Source of the DNA: Trichomonas tenax
Lineage: Eukaryota; Parabasalia; Trichomonadida; Trichomonadidae
Assembly (NCBI GenBank): GCA_023091735.1
Contig: JALKBU010000520.1
Location: 1-35,512, forward strand
DNA: 35,512 nt
Direction of reading: 5' to 3'
The translations under genes and the position numbers were made by a program. The notes under the pieces are model-generated. The model had not been told where the DNA came from. It did not search any database and worked only from the letters and a program-made list of their open reading frames with translations. Below, in pieces: positions 1-10,060 of the stretch. Every line of letters starts with the position of its first letter. The first letter of the stretch is position 1.

Positions 1-807
1 ATTTATCGATAAACTTTTGATGCATATCTCATAGTCTGGATTGTGCACAATATACATATTATTAGTAGAGTTTTCGGCTTGAGTCTATAAGTCATCGCTA
101 TAAAAACTTTTCTAAAGCGATTCTTTTTTATACACTTAAAAAATACTGCCTGGTCCTTCTGATTTTGCAGAAAATAGGTAAGGAGTGATAATAAAGGAAT
201 TTGAGAATAGAATTTAATAACCATGGTCAGTGTGGTGTTAAATCATTGGGAGAAAAACATTTTTTAACATGTACGTTTTTTTATTTCTCAGAAAAGTTAC
301 TGAAAGTCATATATTAATTACATGTGTTTATGCATTTTTACAAGTTTTCGGTGAAAAACACTAGAAAAGTCATAAAACGCCTTTTTAACATGTTTTCTAG
401 AAATGGCATCATGCAATTAGTGGAAATTTCATATCATTTCCATGATCTGCTGAATCTAAATCTTGTGGTAATTCACAAAAAAAATTCTTTTTTAGTTTAC
501 TTAATCATCATATAATTAAATAAATGAGCATCATTTAAATTGAGAGCATGAAATTAATAAGTTTTCAAAATATCGTCAAAATTACTGTTGAAAGATTCCT
601 AATCACGGAATAAATATTACAATTACATCAAAATTGAATTAAACACCATTTTATCAAATTTTCTTATTCTCCACAATCTTTGAGAATAGTTTTCTGTATC
701 ATTTCAATTAATAGCACAATTTTATTTTGTGCTCAAATAATGATCTATTATACTAGATAATGCGTTGAGAAATTTTTATTTCAATTTAATTCATTTCTGC
801 ATAAAGC
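1..807. other. Intergenic region without a recognisable gene
   Basis: AT-rich sequence at the left edge. The open frames in it are short, AT-biased and resemble no family I know. No tRNA, hairpin or transposon end was found. The last 20 bases hold the initiator of the gene that follows. Confidence 0.6.
791..798 (+). promoter_or_regulatory. Trichomonad initiator-like element (TCATTTCT)
   Basis: TCATTTCT lies 17 bases before the ATG at 808. It fits the trichomonad Inr consensus TCA(+1)Y(T/A), which sets transcription starts and gives very short 5' leaders. With the A as +1, the leader would be about 15 nt. Similar but weaker TCA elements precede the ubiquitin-like gene (start 9640), the LRR gene (start 7260) and the SAPS gene (start 25306). 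Confidence 0.55.
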
Positions 808-1248
808 ATGGAGCTCTCATTGTACCAGCCCTTCCGCATGGAACCTAAGAAGATTAAGCACCATAGGACGTTCAAGTCCCAGACAACAAGAGATAATGAG
901 AAAATCAAGAAGAGAATAAAGACCAATAAGAATAGGATAAAATACATTGGTGATTATCTGAACCAGTTCTTCGCCACCAATGTTACGTCATTCATTTTGG
1001 TATCTTTCGCCAAGCTTCTGTGCAGGCAATTGAATTTGAATTTAGATAGATTGGCAAAGCGCAACAGGTCCGCATTGTTGTGTTGGTATTCAGAGAATTG
1101 GGATGTGATATATTATACCCTTAATTCTGTTGATTTAAGTTCAATGCTCAAATCAATGCCTGTTGAGCCACCTTCACCAGTCAGCGAGCCACAGAATTCC
1201 TTCATTGATCCATCTGACATTAACTATCTCCTCAATTATCACGATTGA
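808..1248 (+). CDS. Small basic protein of unknown function
   Basis: This 146-residue ORF begins at an ATG directly behind a good initiator element, which supports both the start and its reality. I do not recognise a characterised family. The first 45 residues are strongly basic (repeated KK, KR and RIK runs), suggesting nucleic-acid binding or nuclear entry. Residues 50-105 look like a compact helical domain with hydrophobic spacing, including the stretch LDRLAKRNRSALLCWYSENW. The C-terminal 35 residues are Pro/Ser/Glu-rich and probably disordered. Base composition matches the genuine genes around it. It may belong to a trichomonad-restricted family, but I cannot name one. There is no signal peptide or membrane segment. 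Confidence 0.6.
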   Translation: MELSLYQPFRMEPKKIKHHRTFKSQTTRDNEKIKKRIKTNKNRIKYIGDYLNQFFATNVTSFILVSFAKLLCRQLNLNLDRLAKRNRSALLCWYSENWDVIYYTLNSVDLSSMLKSMPVEPPSPVSEPQNSFIDPSDINYLLNYHD

Positions 1249-2410
1249 ATTGAGCATTATTTTGCATATGGAAAATTATTAGTTTTTATTGTAGTAATAT
1301 TAAACCTTTTTTATTATACGAGTTTATAATCATCACCTTTTTCTCCCAAAGCCAACTTTTTATCGATTCATTCGCAATCTCGATCTTAATCTAACTTCAA
1401 CTATTGACTTGACCAATGCCATGTACTCATTGAGTTTAAGCGATTTATCACGACTACAAAATCGTTTATTGTTCTGGAACTCAATTTTATGATTGGATGC
1501 TGACGTGGCCCAAAATCGCGGATATGGGGTCCACTGCACATATGCAGGTGGAGTTTCTTTTCCTTTTCTTCAAATTCTTGCGTTTTGATCACACCCATCC
1601 ATTCACGCCCATCCCTGGAAATCCTTAACGATAAAACTAAGCAAAACCTTGATATATCAAAATGACTCAAAAAGAGCTTTCAGTTCTTCAAGGAATCGGC
1701 TCCTCAATGTGTAATAAAAAATTATTCATCATTATCGGAAAGGAATCGAAACTCCTGCATTATATTGCTGACATCTGTACATAGAGTATATGATAAAGCG
1801 TACATGAAAATTTCATAATTTTAACCATAATGCGCCGATTCAAACTATATCAACACTTAGGATTGGGTATTAAGCTCTTTTATTAACACCATCTGTTAAG
1901 TACCAAATGCTAAACCCATCTCTGCTCTTAACATTTCAACATTCGTTTATCTCAAACCTTTCATATATTGGTGTGTGTTATTAGCTTTGTTTCTGTAAAA
2001 CCATCATACTACAGGTATGGCGCTGGTTATTTTCATGTATCACACTTTTTAACTCTAAATCTCTTTGTCGTTGATAATATCTTTCGAAATTCAAATATAT
2101 CTTTTGGCATATGTCATTAACAGCATGAAGTGTATCATAGCATAGTCTAGTTTTATCAATTTAACAAACTTCTTTTATAATTGCTATTTCTGCAGCAAAT
2201 GGTGTTTAATATGAGTAGAACTAACAATATAGCATTATTCAAACAGACACACGAATCTCATTTTAATCACATTAAAACCGTTGATATTTATTATTGCAAA
2301 CTGAAATATTAGCATTTCAAAGATCTTGCAAATGTCAAAATTAAATTTATATGAATCATATACCTTACTAAACCTTTATTAATAACAAATTAATCTTTAT
2401 CCTTGTTTTT
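1249..2410. other. Intergenic region, no gene seen
   Basis: The stretch between the small basic protein and the TAF5-like gene holds no supported gene. The longest frame (1401-1670, minus) starts at TTG and resembles nothing. A short hairpin, TCCACTGCA paired with TGCAGGTGGA around 1530-1552, is the only structure noticed. The promoter motif cluster of the TAF5-like gene begins at about 2411. Confidence 0.55.
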
Positions 2411-2613
2411 TTTTGTCAAGTAAATAATCATTATTGACACGTAAACAAACTTTCAAAAATTTGTAATCCCATTTATTATATAATATATATATATGACAAA
2501 TTGAAACTATTTTTAAAGTTTGAAACATCAATATTCATATCTTGGTATAGTTTTTGATCGAAAAAGATGTTTTTGACATGTAAAATGATAAGAAGGAATA
2601 TTTGTCATGTAAA
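2411..2613 (+). promoter_or_regulatory. Cluster of TGACATGTAAA-type motifs upstream of the TAF5-like gene
   Basis: Four related words occur in 200 bases before the ATG at 2640: TTTTTGTCAAGTAAA (2410-2424), TTGACACGTAAAC (2434-2446), TTTTGACATGTAAAA (2572-2585) and TGTCATGTAAAC (2603-2614). The last two are 29 bases apart. All share TG(A/T)CA(N)GTAAA, and other copies lie elsewhere in the window. This gene shows no clear TCA-type initiator, so the motif may carry promoter function. That role is inferred from recurrence and position only. Confidence 0.5.
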
Positions 2614-2639
2614 CATAACTAAAGCGTCGGATTTAATAG

Positions 2640-4055
2640 ATGAATGATAATAATGTGATGGACGCTGTTAAATCTTTTACTTCGACGTTCAACTACAGCA
2701 ATTCGATCCCCCACGGAGAATCAATTGACGAAATGCTGAAATCGGCCCTCTATTTAGAGTCAACGCCAATAACTTTCACTTATTCGTTCGGAGGAAAGCG
2801 TGAGTTGGTCCCACACGACGTATATCAGACATACTTAGACTTCGTTAACAAAAACAAGGGATATCCTGCTTTAAAGGCAGTTTTGTTTCCATTATTTTGC
2901 CAATTAGTGATTTATTTCAAGCGATACGAAGAAAACGAGAAATGCAAAGACTTCGTGGATAAATTTTTGCCCACAATTCCGCAAGAATACGCAGATGATA
3001 CGAATTTGTTCGTAACCAACGAAGCACACTATTCCAAGTACGCGAGTATCTTCAACATGCAGCACTTCATATTATACTGCGACGAAAAATCAGCGAATTT
3101 GTTGGTTGATTTTATCAACGAACAATATAATTCGCAATTGCGAGCAGTCATCACAGATTCTATCAGTATTAGGATCCAAAGGGATGTTCAGCGCTGCCCT
3201 GAGATCAGATTTATCGCTCCAGACAAACTTTCAGAACTTTCAATTGTTTACGCTTCAGTTCCGTCGTGCAACATAGCTGCGATCCCGAAGAGCTCGCCAT
3301 GCATATATGTTGTGGTCGATGGAAATAATGTTGTCTGCTTGCAAACAGAAAAACACATTTCTAAAATCATTTACAGACATTCAGCGCCCATTTCAACTAT
3401 CTGCGCATCATCAACGGGCTCCTTATGCGTCACAGCTGATGTTAGCGGCGTTTGTCGCATTTGGTCGAAGAATATGATAAAATCTCTTCCTGCCGTGATG
3501 TGTCCAATTTGGTCTTCTTGTTTTGCACCAACAGGTAGTGTCTTCGCGTTAGGATACGAAGATGGCACAGCGAGATTGTTTAGGTCCGATAATTGCACTG
3601 CTTTCAGAGCTTTCGTTGGACACACTAAAGCAGTTGTTTCCATCTGCTTCCATCCTAACTGCAACTACATCGCGACAGCTTCTCTCGATTGCACTGTTAG
3701 ATTCTGGGATATCAGGACTGCAGACACGAAACGCCTCTTCATAACATCGCAGACACCAACAGCTGTTGCTATTTCTCCTGACGGAAAGAATCTCGCATAC
3801 TTCGATGGATCATTGCATCTCTGCGACATTGGAACACAAGAGAACAAAGTTCTCGTCGTTCTTCCTGCGAAGGATATCTCTGGAATACACTTCCTCGCTA
3901 GTGGAACACACGCTGTCTTAGTATCGAAGAGTGGTGTTATTTATGCAGTTAACTTCGAAACCCAAAACGCAAATGAAATCACAAATATTGATGGAACTGT
4001 TGTTTTCTCAGGTATTCCACAAGAAAATGAATTAAGAATCTTGACAACGGACTAA
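2640..4055 (+). CDS. TAF5: TAF5-like WD40 protein (TFIID/SAGA subunit)
   Basis: The 471-residue product has two parts. Residues about 55-190 match the TAF5 NTD2 helical domain: a hydrophobic block YPALKAVLFPLFCQLVIYF, then a Phe-rich helix, then the block LLVDFINEQYNSQLRAVITD before the linker. Residues about 215-471 form a WD40 propeller. The clearest blade reads GHTKAVVSICFHPNCNYIAT and ends in VRFWDI; other blades are eroded. In the known family TAF5 scaffolds TFIID and SAGA through NTD2 dimerisation and binding of histone-fold TAFs. Human and yeast TAF5 are about 800 residues. Here the N-terminal LisH/NTD1 part is missing and the protein begins close to NTD2. The WD40 assignment is firm. 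The TAF5 assignment rests on NTD2 plus the GHTKAV blade and is likely. A paralogue such as TAF5L is possible. Confidence 0.72.
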   Translation: MNDNNVMDAVKSFTSTFNYSNSIPHGESIDEMLKSALYLESTPITFTYSFGGKRELVPHDVYQTYLDFVNKNKGYPALKAVLFPLFCQLVIYFKRYEENEKCKDFVDKFLPTIPQEYADDTNLFVTNEAHYSKYASIFNMQHFILYCDEKSANLLVDFINEQYNSQLRAVITDSISIRIQRDVQRCPEIRFIAPDKLSELSIVYASVPSCNIAAIPKSSPCIYVVVDGNNVVCLQTEKHISKIIYRHSAPISTICASSTGSLCVTADVSGVCRIWSKNMIKSLPAVMCPIWSSCFAPTGSVFALGYEDGTARLFRSDNCTAFRAFVGHTKAVVSICFHPNCNYIATASLDCTVRFWDIRTADTKRLFITSQTPTAVAISPDGKNLAYFDGSLHLCDIGTQENKVLVVLPAKDISGIHFLASGTHAVLVSKSGVIYAVNFETQNANEITNIDGTVVFSGIPQENELRILTTD

Positions 4056-4185
4056 GAAAACTTGTAGACTTTTTCTTTAATTTTATTATTTATTTATTTT
4101 TTGAATATAAATTGCTCGTTTATTATCTTTGCAATATGAAAAATATAGAACAAATATAAAAACTTTTAATCAACTAAAAAATATT

Positions 4186-4790
4186 TCACTTACGCTTTGG
4201 CTTCTTTGGAGGAGCTTCTTCTTCGTCATCATCATCATCTAGGCGTCTTTTAGAGTTCTTCGATTTCTTGGGAGGCTCTTCTTCATCCGATTCTACTGGA
4301 CGTTTAGCTTTAGAAGGTTTCTTCTTTGGTTGTTCATCTTCGTCATCATCGAGTGAACGCTTTGGATTTGATTTCTTTGGCTTCTTTGGAGGCTCTTCTT
4401 CCTCATCCGAATCTAACGGACGCTTAGCTTTCGATGGTTTCTTCTTTGGTTTCTCATCTTCATCATTTGAATCCATTATATGCTTCTTTGGTGTCGATCT
4501 CTTTGGCTTCGGCTCTTCATCTTCGGAATCTTCTATTTTCCTCTTTAGTGTTGATTTCTTCGGCTTTGGCTCTTCTTCGTCATCATCAGAATCAACTAAT
4601 TTTCTCTTTGGTTTGCGTTCTTGTTCGATGAATCTCTTCTTTGGTGTTGACTTCTTTGGTTTTTCTTCCTCTTGGTAATCGTCGAATTTCATCTTTCTCT
4701 TTGGTGTTGACTTCTTCGGCTTGACTTCTTCATCTTCGCTTGCAGAGTCTGGCTTCAGTGAGCGCTTAACTAGTGATTTATCACCGAATA
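4186..4790 (-). repeat. Coding minisatellite in the LRR protein tail
   Basis: The 3' end of the LRR gene is built from diverged tandem units about 50-75 bases long. On the plus strand a recurring block is GGTGTTGACTTCTT(T/C)GG, at about 4491, 4549, 4642 and 4702. A second type, around GGTTTCTTCTTTGG, occurs at about 4314 and 4434. Units encode an acidic cluster followed by KPKKSTPKRK or KKKPSKAKRP. Unit number probably varies between strains. Confidence 0.7.
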
Positions 4791-7260
4791 TTTCTTCGTC
4801 TTCAAGTTCCATGTTCTTTGTGTTAATGACATCGTCATCTTCGCTGTCTGAGCTAACGATGATAACCGGTTCCTCCTTGTGGTCGTTTCCGTCAACATCA
4901 AATGCAACACGGCTATTGATTGGATTCCTCTTCTCCTCTTTCTTCTTTTCATCAGCCTTGTCAGCGACTGTGATCATTGGGAATGTTCCCGGAAGGGTGA
5001 TGACCTGTGTCATAATCTCTGGAGCTTCGAAGGCGGATGTATCCTCTTCGATGACGTATCTCATTGATTCAGTCTCGTAGATCGCCATATCGCCGATGTC
5101 TATCTCTATGATTTCACCGCCATCTTCGACAACTTCTCCTTCGTGCTGGAATGGCAAAGGAAGCTGGAACTCCTTGCAAACAGCGCTGTGCTTGTTGCCG
5201 TGTTTGAACTTTGTGGCCAAGTAAGCGACATCTTCGCTCTCCAAGTATGGGCAACCGAGTCCGAGTCTCCTTCTCCTGGCGTAGACAGCATTCAAGGCGG
5301 AGCTCTGCAATTCAGTGAGTTGTCTGATTGTTGCCTTGTTCTTCTTTGTCATATCGATTGTCGCGAGCATATCATTCATCGAGAACTGGAACTCGACGAG
5401 GGATGGAGCGCTGACAACAGCATCAGCGAGTTCCATCCATACCTGGATACCTCTCAATCCGTTCTCTCTGATGTCGAAGTGCATCAGCGTTGGAATAGCT
5501 CTCAAGCTCTGTACAGCGAGAGAAACACCTCTGTCGCCTAATCCGTTGTTGCTTAAGTCGAGGTATTTGAGCTTCCTTGCAGAGATCTGCTCGATCAGTG
5601 GATAGATTTGCTGCTCGAGTTTCATTGTCTGGCTGCCTTGGATTGTCAAGTACTTAAGAGACTTGATCTCGACGATTCCTGGAAGGATGTTGATGATGTT
5701 CTCTGTCTTGGAAGAGAAGTTTCTTGAAAGGCTCAATCTCTTCAACTTTGGCATCATTGAAAGGAGAGGAAGGATGTTCTTCAAGTCTGTTGCGTTCATG
5801 CCGTTCTCATCGAGCCAGATTGAGCGCCACTTAGCAAGATCGCTCTCAAGGAATGCGCCAAACATTGGCATAAGAGCAGCTCCGTGAATTCCGAGATTGC
5901 TGATGTTGAGATCGAATCTCTTGATGTGCTCGTTTTCAGCGATTGTTTCGATAACATGTGTGATGCTCTTTGGAGCCAATCCAGTGCCACTGATATCGAG
6001 AAACTGGAGTGTCTTCGACTCTCTGATGAACTCGAGAAAGTCTTCGAGAGCTGCCAAGTTGATCTGCGTTCCAGAGAGTGTCAAATGAGTCAATGGTGGT
6101 GCATGGCGCCTGATAACGCTGATAAGTGCCTGTCCGGAGTTAGCGATGCCACCAACATCGAGTTTTCTGAGTTCCTCGGATTGCGTTTCGAGCCATTTGT
6201 CGAATGATGTAACGCAATCCTGATTGAACTCCGCTCCGTGAATCTGAAGAATTTCCATCGAGCGCTGGCTCGTGTTCGACTCCAAAGCCTTGAATAATTC
6301 GTTTGTTTGGTTCGCCTTGATGCCGCAGTTGTTGAGAGAAAGAACGCGGATTGGTTCCTTTTGAGCGGAAACGATTGCAGGGAAATAATCGAAGTCCTGG
6401 ATTTTGTTTTCATCGAGACACCAATATGAAACAGGAAGCTCTCTGTTTGCCTTCAAAGCCTCGGAGATCTGTTGCATGCCCTTCGTTATCTGGCAGTTGA
6501 CGAAATAAATGATCTTGATTGATGTTGATTTCGAAATAATATCAGCAATTCCTGTGAGAAGTTCCGGCTGTGGGCAGTTGACACAGGCGAAGCCTGAAGT
6601 GAACTTCATATAGTCAACAGCAGTCAAAACAGGCAACAAATCGCGTCTATCGATGAATAAATCAACAGGAAGAAGAGATATATCAAAAACACCGTTTCTC
6701 GCCAAAACCATTGAGTGTAAAAAGCGGACAACTTCGTTCCTAAACGGTCTCTGCTGCTTTGCGCAAAGTGATGCATATGCTAACTGGAATTTTTGCGAGT
6801 TTGACAGTGGCAACCTTATCAGTGGGAAGAGAGACATATCGTAGGAACGTAATTCGCAAGTTTCCTCAATTGTAAGATTTGAAAAGACGATTTGATAGTT
6901 TCTGTAAAGAATTTGACCGACACGAAGTGCTTCAGGCGCTGTGATAACGAGAGATGTGTCCTCTGTAAGCACCAAAAGATACTTTTCTTTTGAATATGCG
7001 ATCAGTGTAATGTCAGATAAATAGACTCTTGCCATTATTTCGAGCTTTTTGCCTGAGCCTTTGTACGCGTAGAGTATAAACGGCGTGCAAACGACGTAGC
7101 AGTCTTTGTAGAGAGTTTTGAAGTTTCTAATATCGGATCTGAAGGCAACTAAGATGTTTTTGTGGCCCTCAATGATCGCTCCTTTGATCATTTCGATCTC
7201 CTCCGGAGTAAGACGGGGATATCTCTCCGGTTCAGGGATATTCATCTTCATTTTCTGCAT
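4186..7260 (-). CDS. PH-like/leucine-rich-repeat protein with charged repeat tail (CARMIL-like architecture)
   Basis: The 1024-residue protein starts at ATG 7260, behind an AATCACAAAA initiator-like stretch. Residues about 15-130 look like a PH-type beta-rich domain (FKTLYKDCYVVCTPFILYAY). Residues about 215-640 are ribonuclease-inhibitor-type leucine-rich repeats of roughly 28-30 residues, with blocks such as LKYLDLSNNGLGDRGV. This order resembles CARMIL actin-capping regulators, but I see no capping-protein-interaction motif. From about residue 795 the chain becomes a hydrophilic tail of alternating Asp/Glu and Lys/Pro runs. Many copies of KPKKSTPKRK-like blocks could serve as nuclear localisation or nucleic-acid-binding signals. 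There is no signal peptide or membrane segment. The gene converges on TAF5 with a 130-base gap. The exact cellular role cannot be read from sequence. Confidence 0.8.
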   Translation of the reverse strand: MQKMKMNIPEPERYPRLTPEEIEMIKGAIIEGHKNILVAFRSDIRNFKTLYKDCYVVCTPFILYAYKGSGKKLEIMARVYLSDITLIAYSKEKYLLVLTEDTSLVITAPEALRVGQILYRNYQIVFSNLTIEETCELRSYDMSLFPLIRLPLSNSQKFQLAYASLCAKQQRPFRNEVVRFLHSMVLARNGVFDISLLPVDLFIDRRDLLPVLTAVDYMKFTSGFACVNCPQPELLTGIADIISKSTSIKIIYFVNCQITKGMQQISEALKANRELPVSYWCLDENKIQDFDYFPAIVSAQKEPIRVLSLNNCGIKANQTNELFKALESNTSQRSMEILQIHGAEFNQDCVTSFDKWLETQSEELRKLDVGGIANSGQALISVIRRHAPPLTHLTLSGTQINLAALEDFLEFIRESKTLQFLDISGTGLAPKSITHVIETIAENEHIKRFDLNISNLGIHGAALMPMFGAFLESDLAKWRSIWLDENGMNATDLKNILPLLSMMPKLKRLSLSRNFSSKTENIINILPGIVEIKSLKYLTIQGSQTMKLEQQIYPLIEQISARKLKYLDLSNNGLGDRGVSLAVQSLRAIPTLMHFDIRENGLRGIQVWMELADAVVSAPSLVEFQFSMNDMLATIDMTKKNKATIRQLTELQSSALNAVYARRRRLGLGCPYLESEDVAYLATKFKHGNKHSAVCKEFQLPLPFQHEGEVVEDGGEIIEIDIGDMAIYETESMRYVIEEDTSAFEAPEIMTQVITLPGTFPMITVADKADEKKKEEKRNPINSRVAFDVDGNDHKEEPVIIVSSDSEDDDVINTKNMELEDEEIFGDKSLVKRSLKPDSASEDEEVKPKKSTPKRKMKFDDYQEEEKPKKSTPKKRFIEQERKPKRKLVDSDDDEEEPKPKKSTLKRKIEDSEDEEPKPKRSTPKKHIMDSNDEDEKPKKKPSKAKRPLDSDEEEEPPKKPKKSNPKRSLDDDEDEQPKKKPSKAKRPVESDEEEPPKKSKNSKRRLDDDDDEEEAPPKKPKRK

Positions 7261-8781
7261 TTTTATTTTGTGATTTTTTTACAATTCGTTATTTTTAAAT
7301 AATAAAAGATTTAGATCCAACACATCACTGAATGAAGTTTTTCGTAATCGTTTTCGCGATACCTCAATTTTATTGTGACAATATCAAATTTTGATCAAAA
7401 TCAGCTCTTTAGCTATCAAAGCATCTACCTACACATTTTCAGATTGTTTCTATTAACAACAAGCTCTCACCTTCTCCGAGTTATTTCAATGGTAGATTAT
7501 CTATCAATTATTGAATATATTGACTTGAAAATTTGACACAATATCAAGATGTATCAGGACATTGAAGTAGCGAAGTTTCATTAAAATTGTATATGACAAT
7601 TAGTGACAATTGAGAGGGCATTTCGGTATCAAATTAAAGGATTTTTACTCACTTCAACACACAGGTAGTTGCACCATGCCTATGCGGATTATGCTGTAGT
7701 GTTTGTTTTGGTATCTAATTTGAGGCCAATGATATCATATCTAATGATTTTATAAAAAGATCGACAATTAACTGTTTCTAATATGAGAACATATTATTTT
7801 GATATAGTGTTTTATGATTGTGATGATTTTGATCTTGAATGAAGAGTTTTCATCTATGCCAGATTTCGATCTGTATCACAATAAGCGATATAAAAGCCTA
7901 ACACAATGTGTTTCATATTATATGAGAGATGTCTGTTGTAGTACAATAATGAATATTGAGATATAGCCTATTTTAGATGAAATAGAATATTGATCAAAAA
8001 AGAAAATAAAGATAAGACATAGAATCATACATGAATTTATTTGCATGATTATGGTGGTATGGTTTGTATGTGTGCCATATCTTTGTGACTCTTCTGCATT
8101 GATCGAATGAACGAGCTTTATGATATAAAACTGAGAGCCTATGGACTCATTAAACGAGACCCACAGGCCGGCCACCTGTTTGTATTCAGATACGCATAGG
8201 GGATAACATACTTACATGTGTGTTTCCTATGTGTTTATACCAAGACTGTGTGTTTATTGCAATGTTTACATGCTGTGAAATGGATTAAATTACCACGTGC
8301 GCAAAATAGACAACACACTTGTTTCAACAATAGAGTGTCTTTTAGCACTCTGAAGCAACGAGTCATACACGAATGAGCATGTAATAACTTGTTGAAGAGT
8401 TTTAGGCTATTTTATTAAGATATTGAATATATTAAATTAATATAATGACAAATCTTTCAATAAGCACAATTCCTAAGATACATAAACCATATGCACTATA
8501 CACCATTTATAGAAAGCTCATATTTTCGGTTGATCTAAATCCTCGCGATGCTGATATTATCACTATACTGTCACGTACCGAAAGTTGTTATGAAAGAGTG
8601 ACACAAAAGTGATATTATCTGACATGTAAAGTTATCAGAATCTCTAGTTTTATGTGTCAAAATATTAATATTTTTTGACATGTAAAATCCTATAATCATT
8701 CAAATTATGTATTAGTTTTTATTTCAAAATCGCGTCTGACTGGAAGAACTGGGGACTACATTGACACAGGTACCACGCATG
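7261..8781. other. Intergenic region, no gene seen
   Basis: About 1.5 kb of AT-rich sequence upstream of the minus-strand LRR gene. No frame begins with ATG and resembles a protein. The only notable items are two TGACATGTAAA motifs near its right end, listed separately, and a weak hairpin-like stretch around 8311-8362. Confidence 0.5.
8620..8687 (+). promoter_or_regulatory. Orphan pair of TGACATGTAAA motifs
   Basis: TGACATGTAAA occurs at 8620-8630, and TTTTTTGACATGTAAAA at 8671-8687. The second is nearly identical to the copy before the TAF5-like gene. No plus-strand gene follows within several hundred bases. The pair therefore marks a lost gene, an unannotated RNA start, or a repeat-borne sequence. 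Confidence 0.4.
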
Positions 8782-9066
8782 TTAGTAACTAAACTCACAG
8801 ATCTTTCTTTCATACGCCATCATTAAGAAATCAAAGATTTCCACTTCAGAATGCCTCTGAAGAGCAAAATTAAATGCTTGATTGGGACTTGTATCCAAGG
8901 TGCTAGCAATCCAGTCCACAGTTCTTCCTTTGAGAAGCATTCTGTAGAGTAAATCGCTGATTATTTCGAAAATCGAGTCTGAAAGTCTGAATAAAAACCG
9001 ATTAACTTTATGAGGCAAGAAACCCCTAAAAATAAGTTTATTTTTAGCGCTTGAAAAGCAAAATAT
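8782..9066 (-). pseudogene. Open fragment of unknown protein, probably decayed
   Basis: The minus-strand frame stays open from about 9066 to 8782 but has no ATG near its beginning; the first usable codon in the upstream part is TTG at 9018. The translation has a protein-like stretch, DTSPNQAFNFALQRHSEVEI, with hydrophobic helices, but I recognise no family. It lies just behind the 3' end of the ubiquitin-like gene on the same strand. A truncated gene fragment is more likely than a functional gene, and chance is possible. Confidence 0.25.
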
Positions 9067-9106
9067 TTATAATATTAATAACACATAATATTATTAACAA
9101 ACATAA

Positions 9107-9640
9107 TTACCAAAATTTTGGGAGTGGGACTGAATTTGGATCAATAGCCTTAGGAACTGGGACAAATGGGGTAGTATCCTTTATTTTATCATTTTCTGTA
9201 AGCTTTAAAATCTTTTCAGGTCTGCATTTGAACTCCCTCTTAATCATTCTTAAATCATTAAGACGTGAAATTTCTCTGCGAAGTTCATTGTTGGTGGTAA
9301 TCTTAGCTCTCATTGCTATTTCTGAATCCTTATGTACCTCTTTTGCTTGTCTAACAATGTTCTGAATCTCTTTCTCAGAGATATCTTCCATGTCACTTTT
9401 CTTGACATAGATGCAGTCTTCATTTTTGATACCATAAGAGTCAAAGCTTGAAATCTTGTTAAGGAGTTGTCCTTCATATAAATATTTATTGGATTCATGT
9501 GGATAGAGCTTATCTAAAATAGAGATAAATGAATTTCTTGTGACAACAATTGATCTCGTTGGGCATGTTCTGTGGCAAAGGAACAACTGAAGCTTTGTAG
9601 CTGTAGCAACCTGCGACATTCTATATGCTGAAACAATCAT
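9107..9640 (-). CDS. Ubiquitin-like-fold protein, function unknown
   Basis: The 177-residue product has a likely ubiquitin-like domain at residues about 15-80: strand LQLFLCHR, a strand after the turn, a helix (SFISILDKLY), then YEGQLLNKISSFDSYGIKNE and a closing strand CIYVKK. This is the order of a ubiquitin fold, whose typical centre is a (F/Y)xGxxL loop followed by a short helix and a terminal strand. The remaining 95 residues are charged and helical and end PLPKFW. There is no C-terminal Gly-Gly, so it is not a processed modifier. Upstream, the minus strand carries TCATTCTTCG about 20 bases before the first ATG, supporting expression. A second ATG seven codons later is an alternative start. 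The role is unknown. Confidence 0.55.
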   Translation of the reverse strand: MIVSAYRMSQVATATKLQLFLCHRTCPTRSIVVTRNSFISILDKLYPHESNKYLYEGQLLNKISSFDSYGIKNEDCIYVKKSDMEDISEKEIQNIVRQAKEVHKDSEIAMRAKITTNNELRREISRLNDLRMIKREFKCRPEKILKLTENDKIKDTTPFVPVPKAIDPNSVPLPKFW

Positions 9641-10025
9641 CGAGGAAAGAACGAAGAATGAATAAATAAGCCAACATGATAAAACCTCTCAATTTTTTGA
9701 AGTTTATTGAATTAAATATTCAATGCATTTTTAAACGATTTTTTCTGACTATTTATCATTATATATCTTACACCTCGATATAGAGTGACATCATGCAAAT
9801 TTTGAAAATAAAACAGTTTGAGCCGAAATTTCTGATGATCGGATACAATTTCTAATGTCATACTTATATGTTTAATATTTTTAACTCTAAAAATCTTGAA
9901 CAAAATTACAATGTTCACTTTTTCAATTCAAAATGTTCAAGAAAATATATGTTATAACTATTTGTTGCTCTGCATAACAGATACATTCTAAATCAGTTCC
10001 GCTTGACGATATTTCGAAAATTTTG

Positions 10026-10060
10026 TTTACATGGCAAGATTTTGCATACATGTCAAAAAA
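10026..10060 (-). promoter_or_regulatory. Inverted copies of the TTTTTTGACATGTA motif
   Basis: On the minus strand this reads TTTTTTGACATGTATGC (10060-10044), then TGCCATGTAAA (10036-10026). This matches the paired arrangement seen before the TAF5-like gene, in reverse orientation. It would point towards the ubiquitin-like gene, about 390 bases away, which is far for a trichomonad promoter. A role is therefore uncertain. Confidence 0.35.

Noticed and set aside
1401..1670. Minus-strand ORF of 89 codons
   Set aside because: It begins with TTG, not ATG, has no family resemblance and no initiator in front.
4268..4678. Plus-strand Ser/Phe-rich ORF of 136 codons opposite the LRR tail
   Set aside because: It is the antisense shadow of the Lys/Glu repeat; Ser/Phe/Gly runs are simply the reverse complement of GAA/GAT/AAG codons.
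7653..7664. TTCAACACACAG, similar to the trichomonad intron 3' end ACTAACACACAG
   Set aside because: There is no GTAYGT donor at a suitable distance and no coding exon on either side, so it is probably chance.
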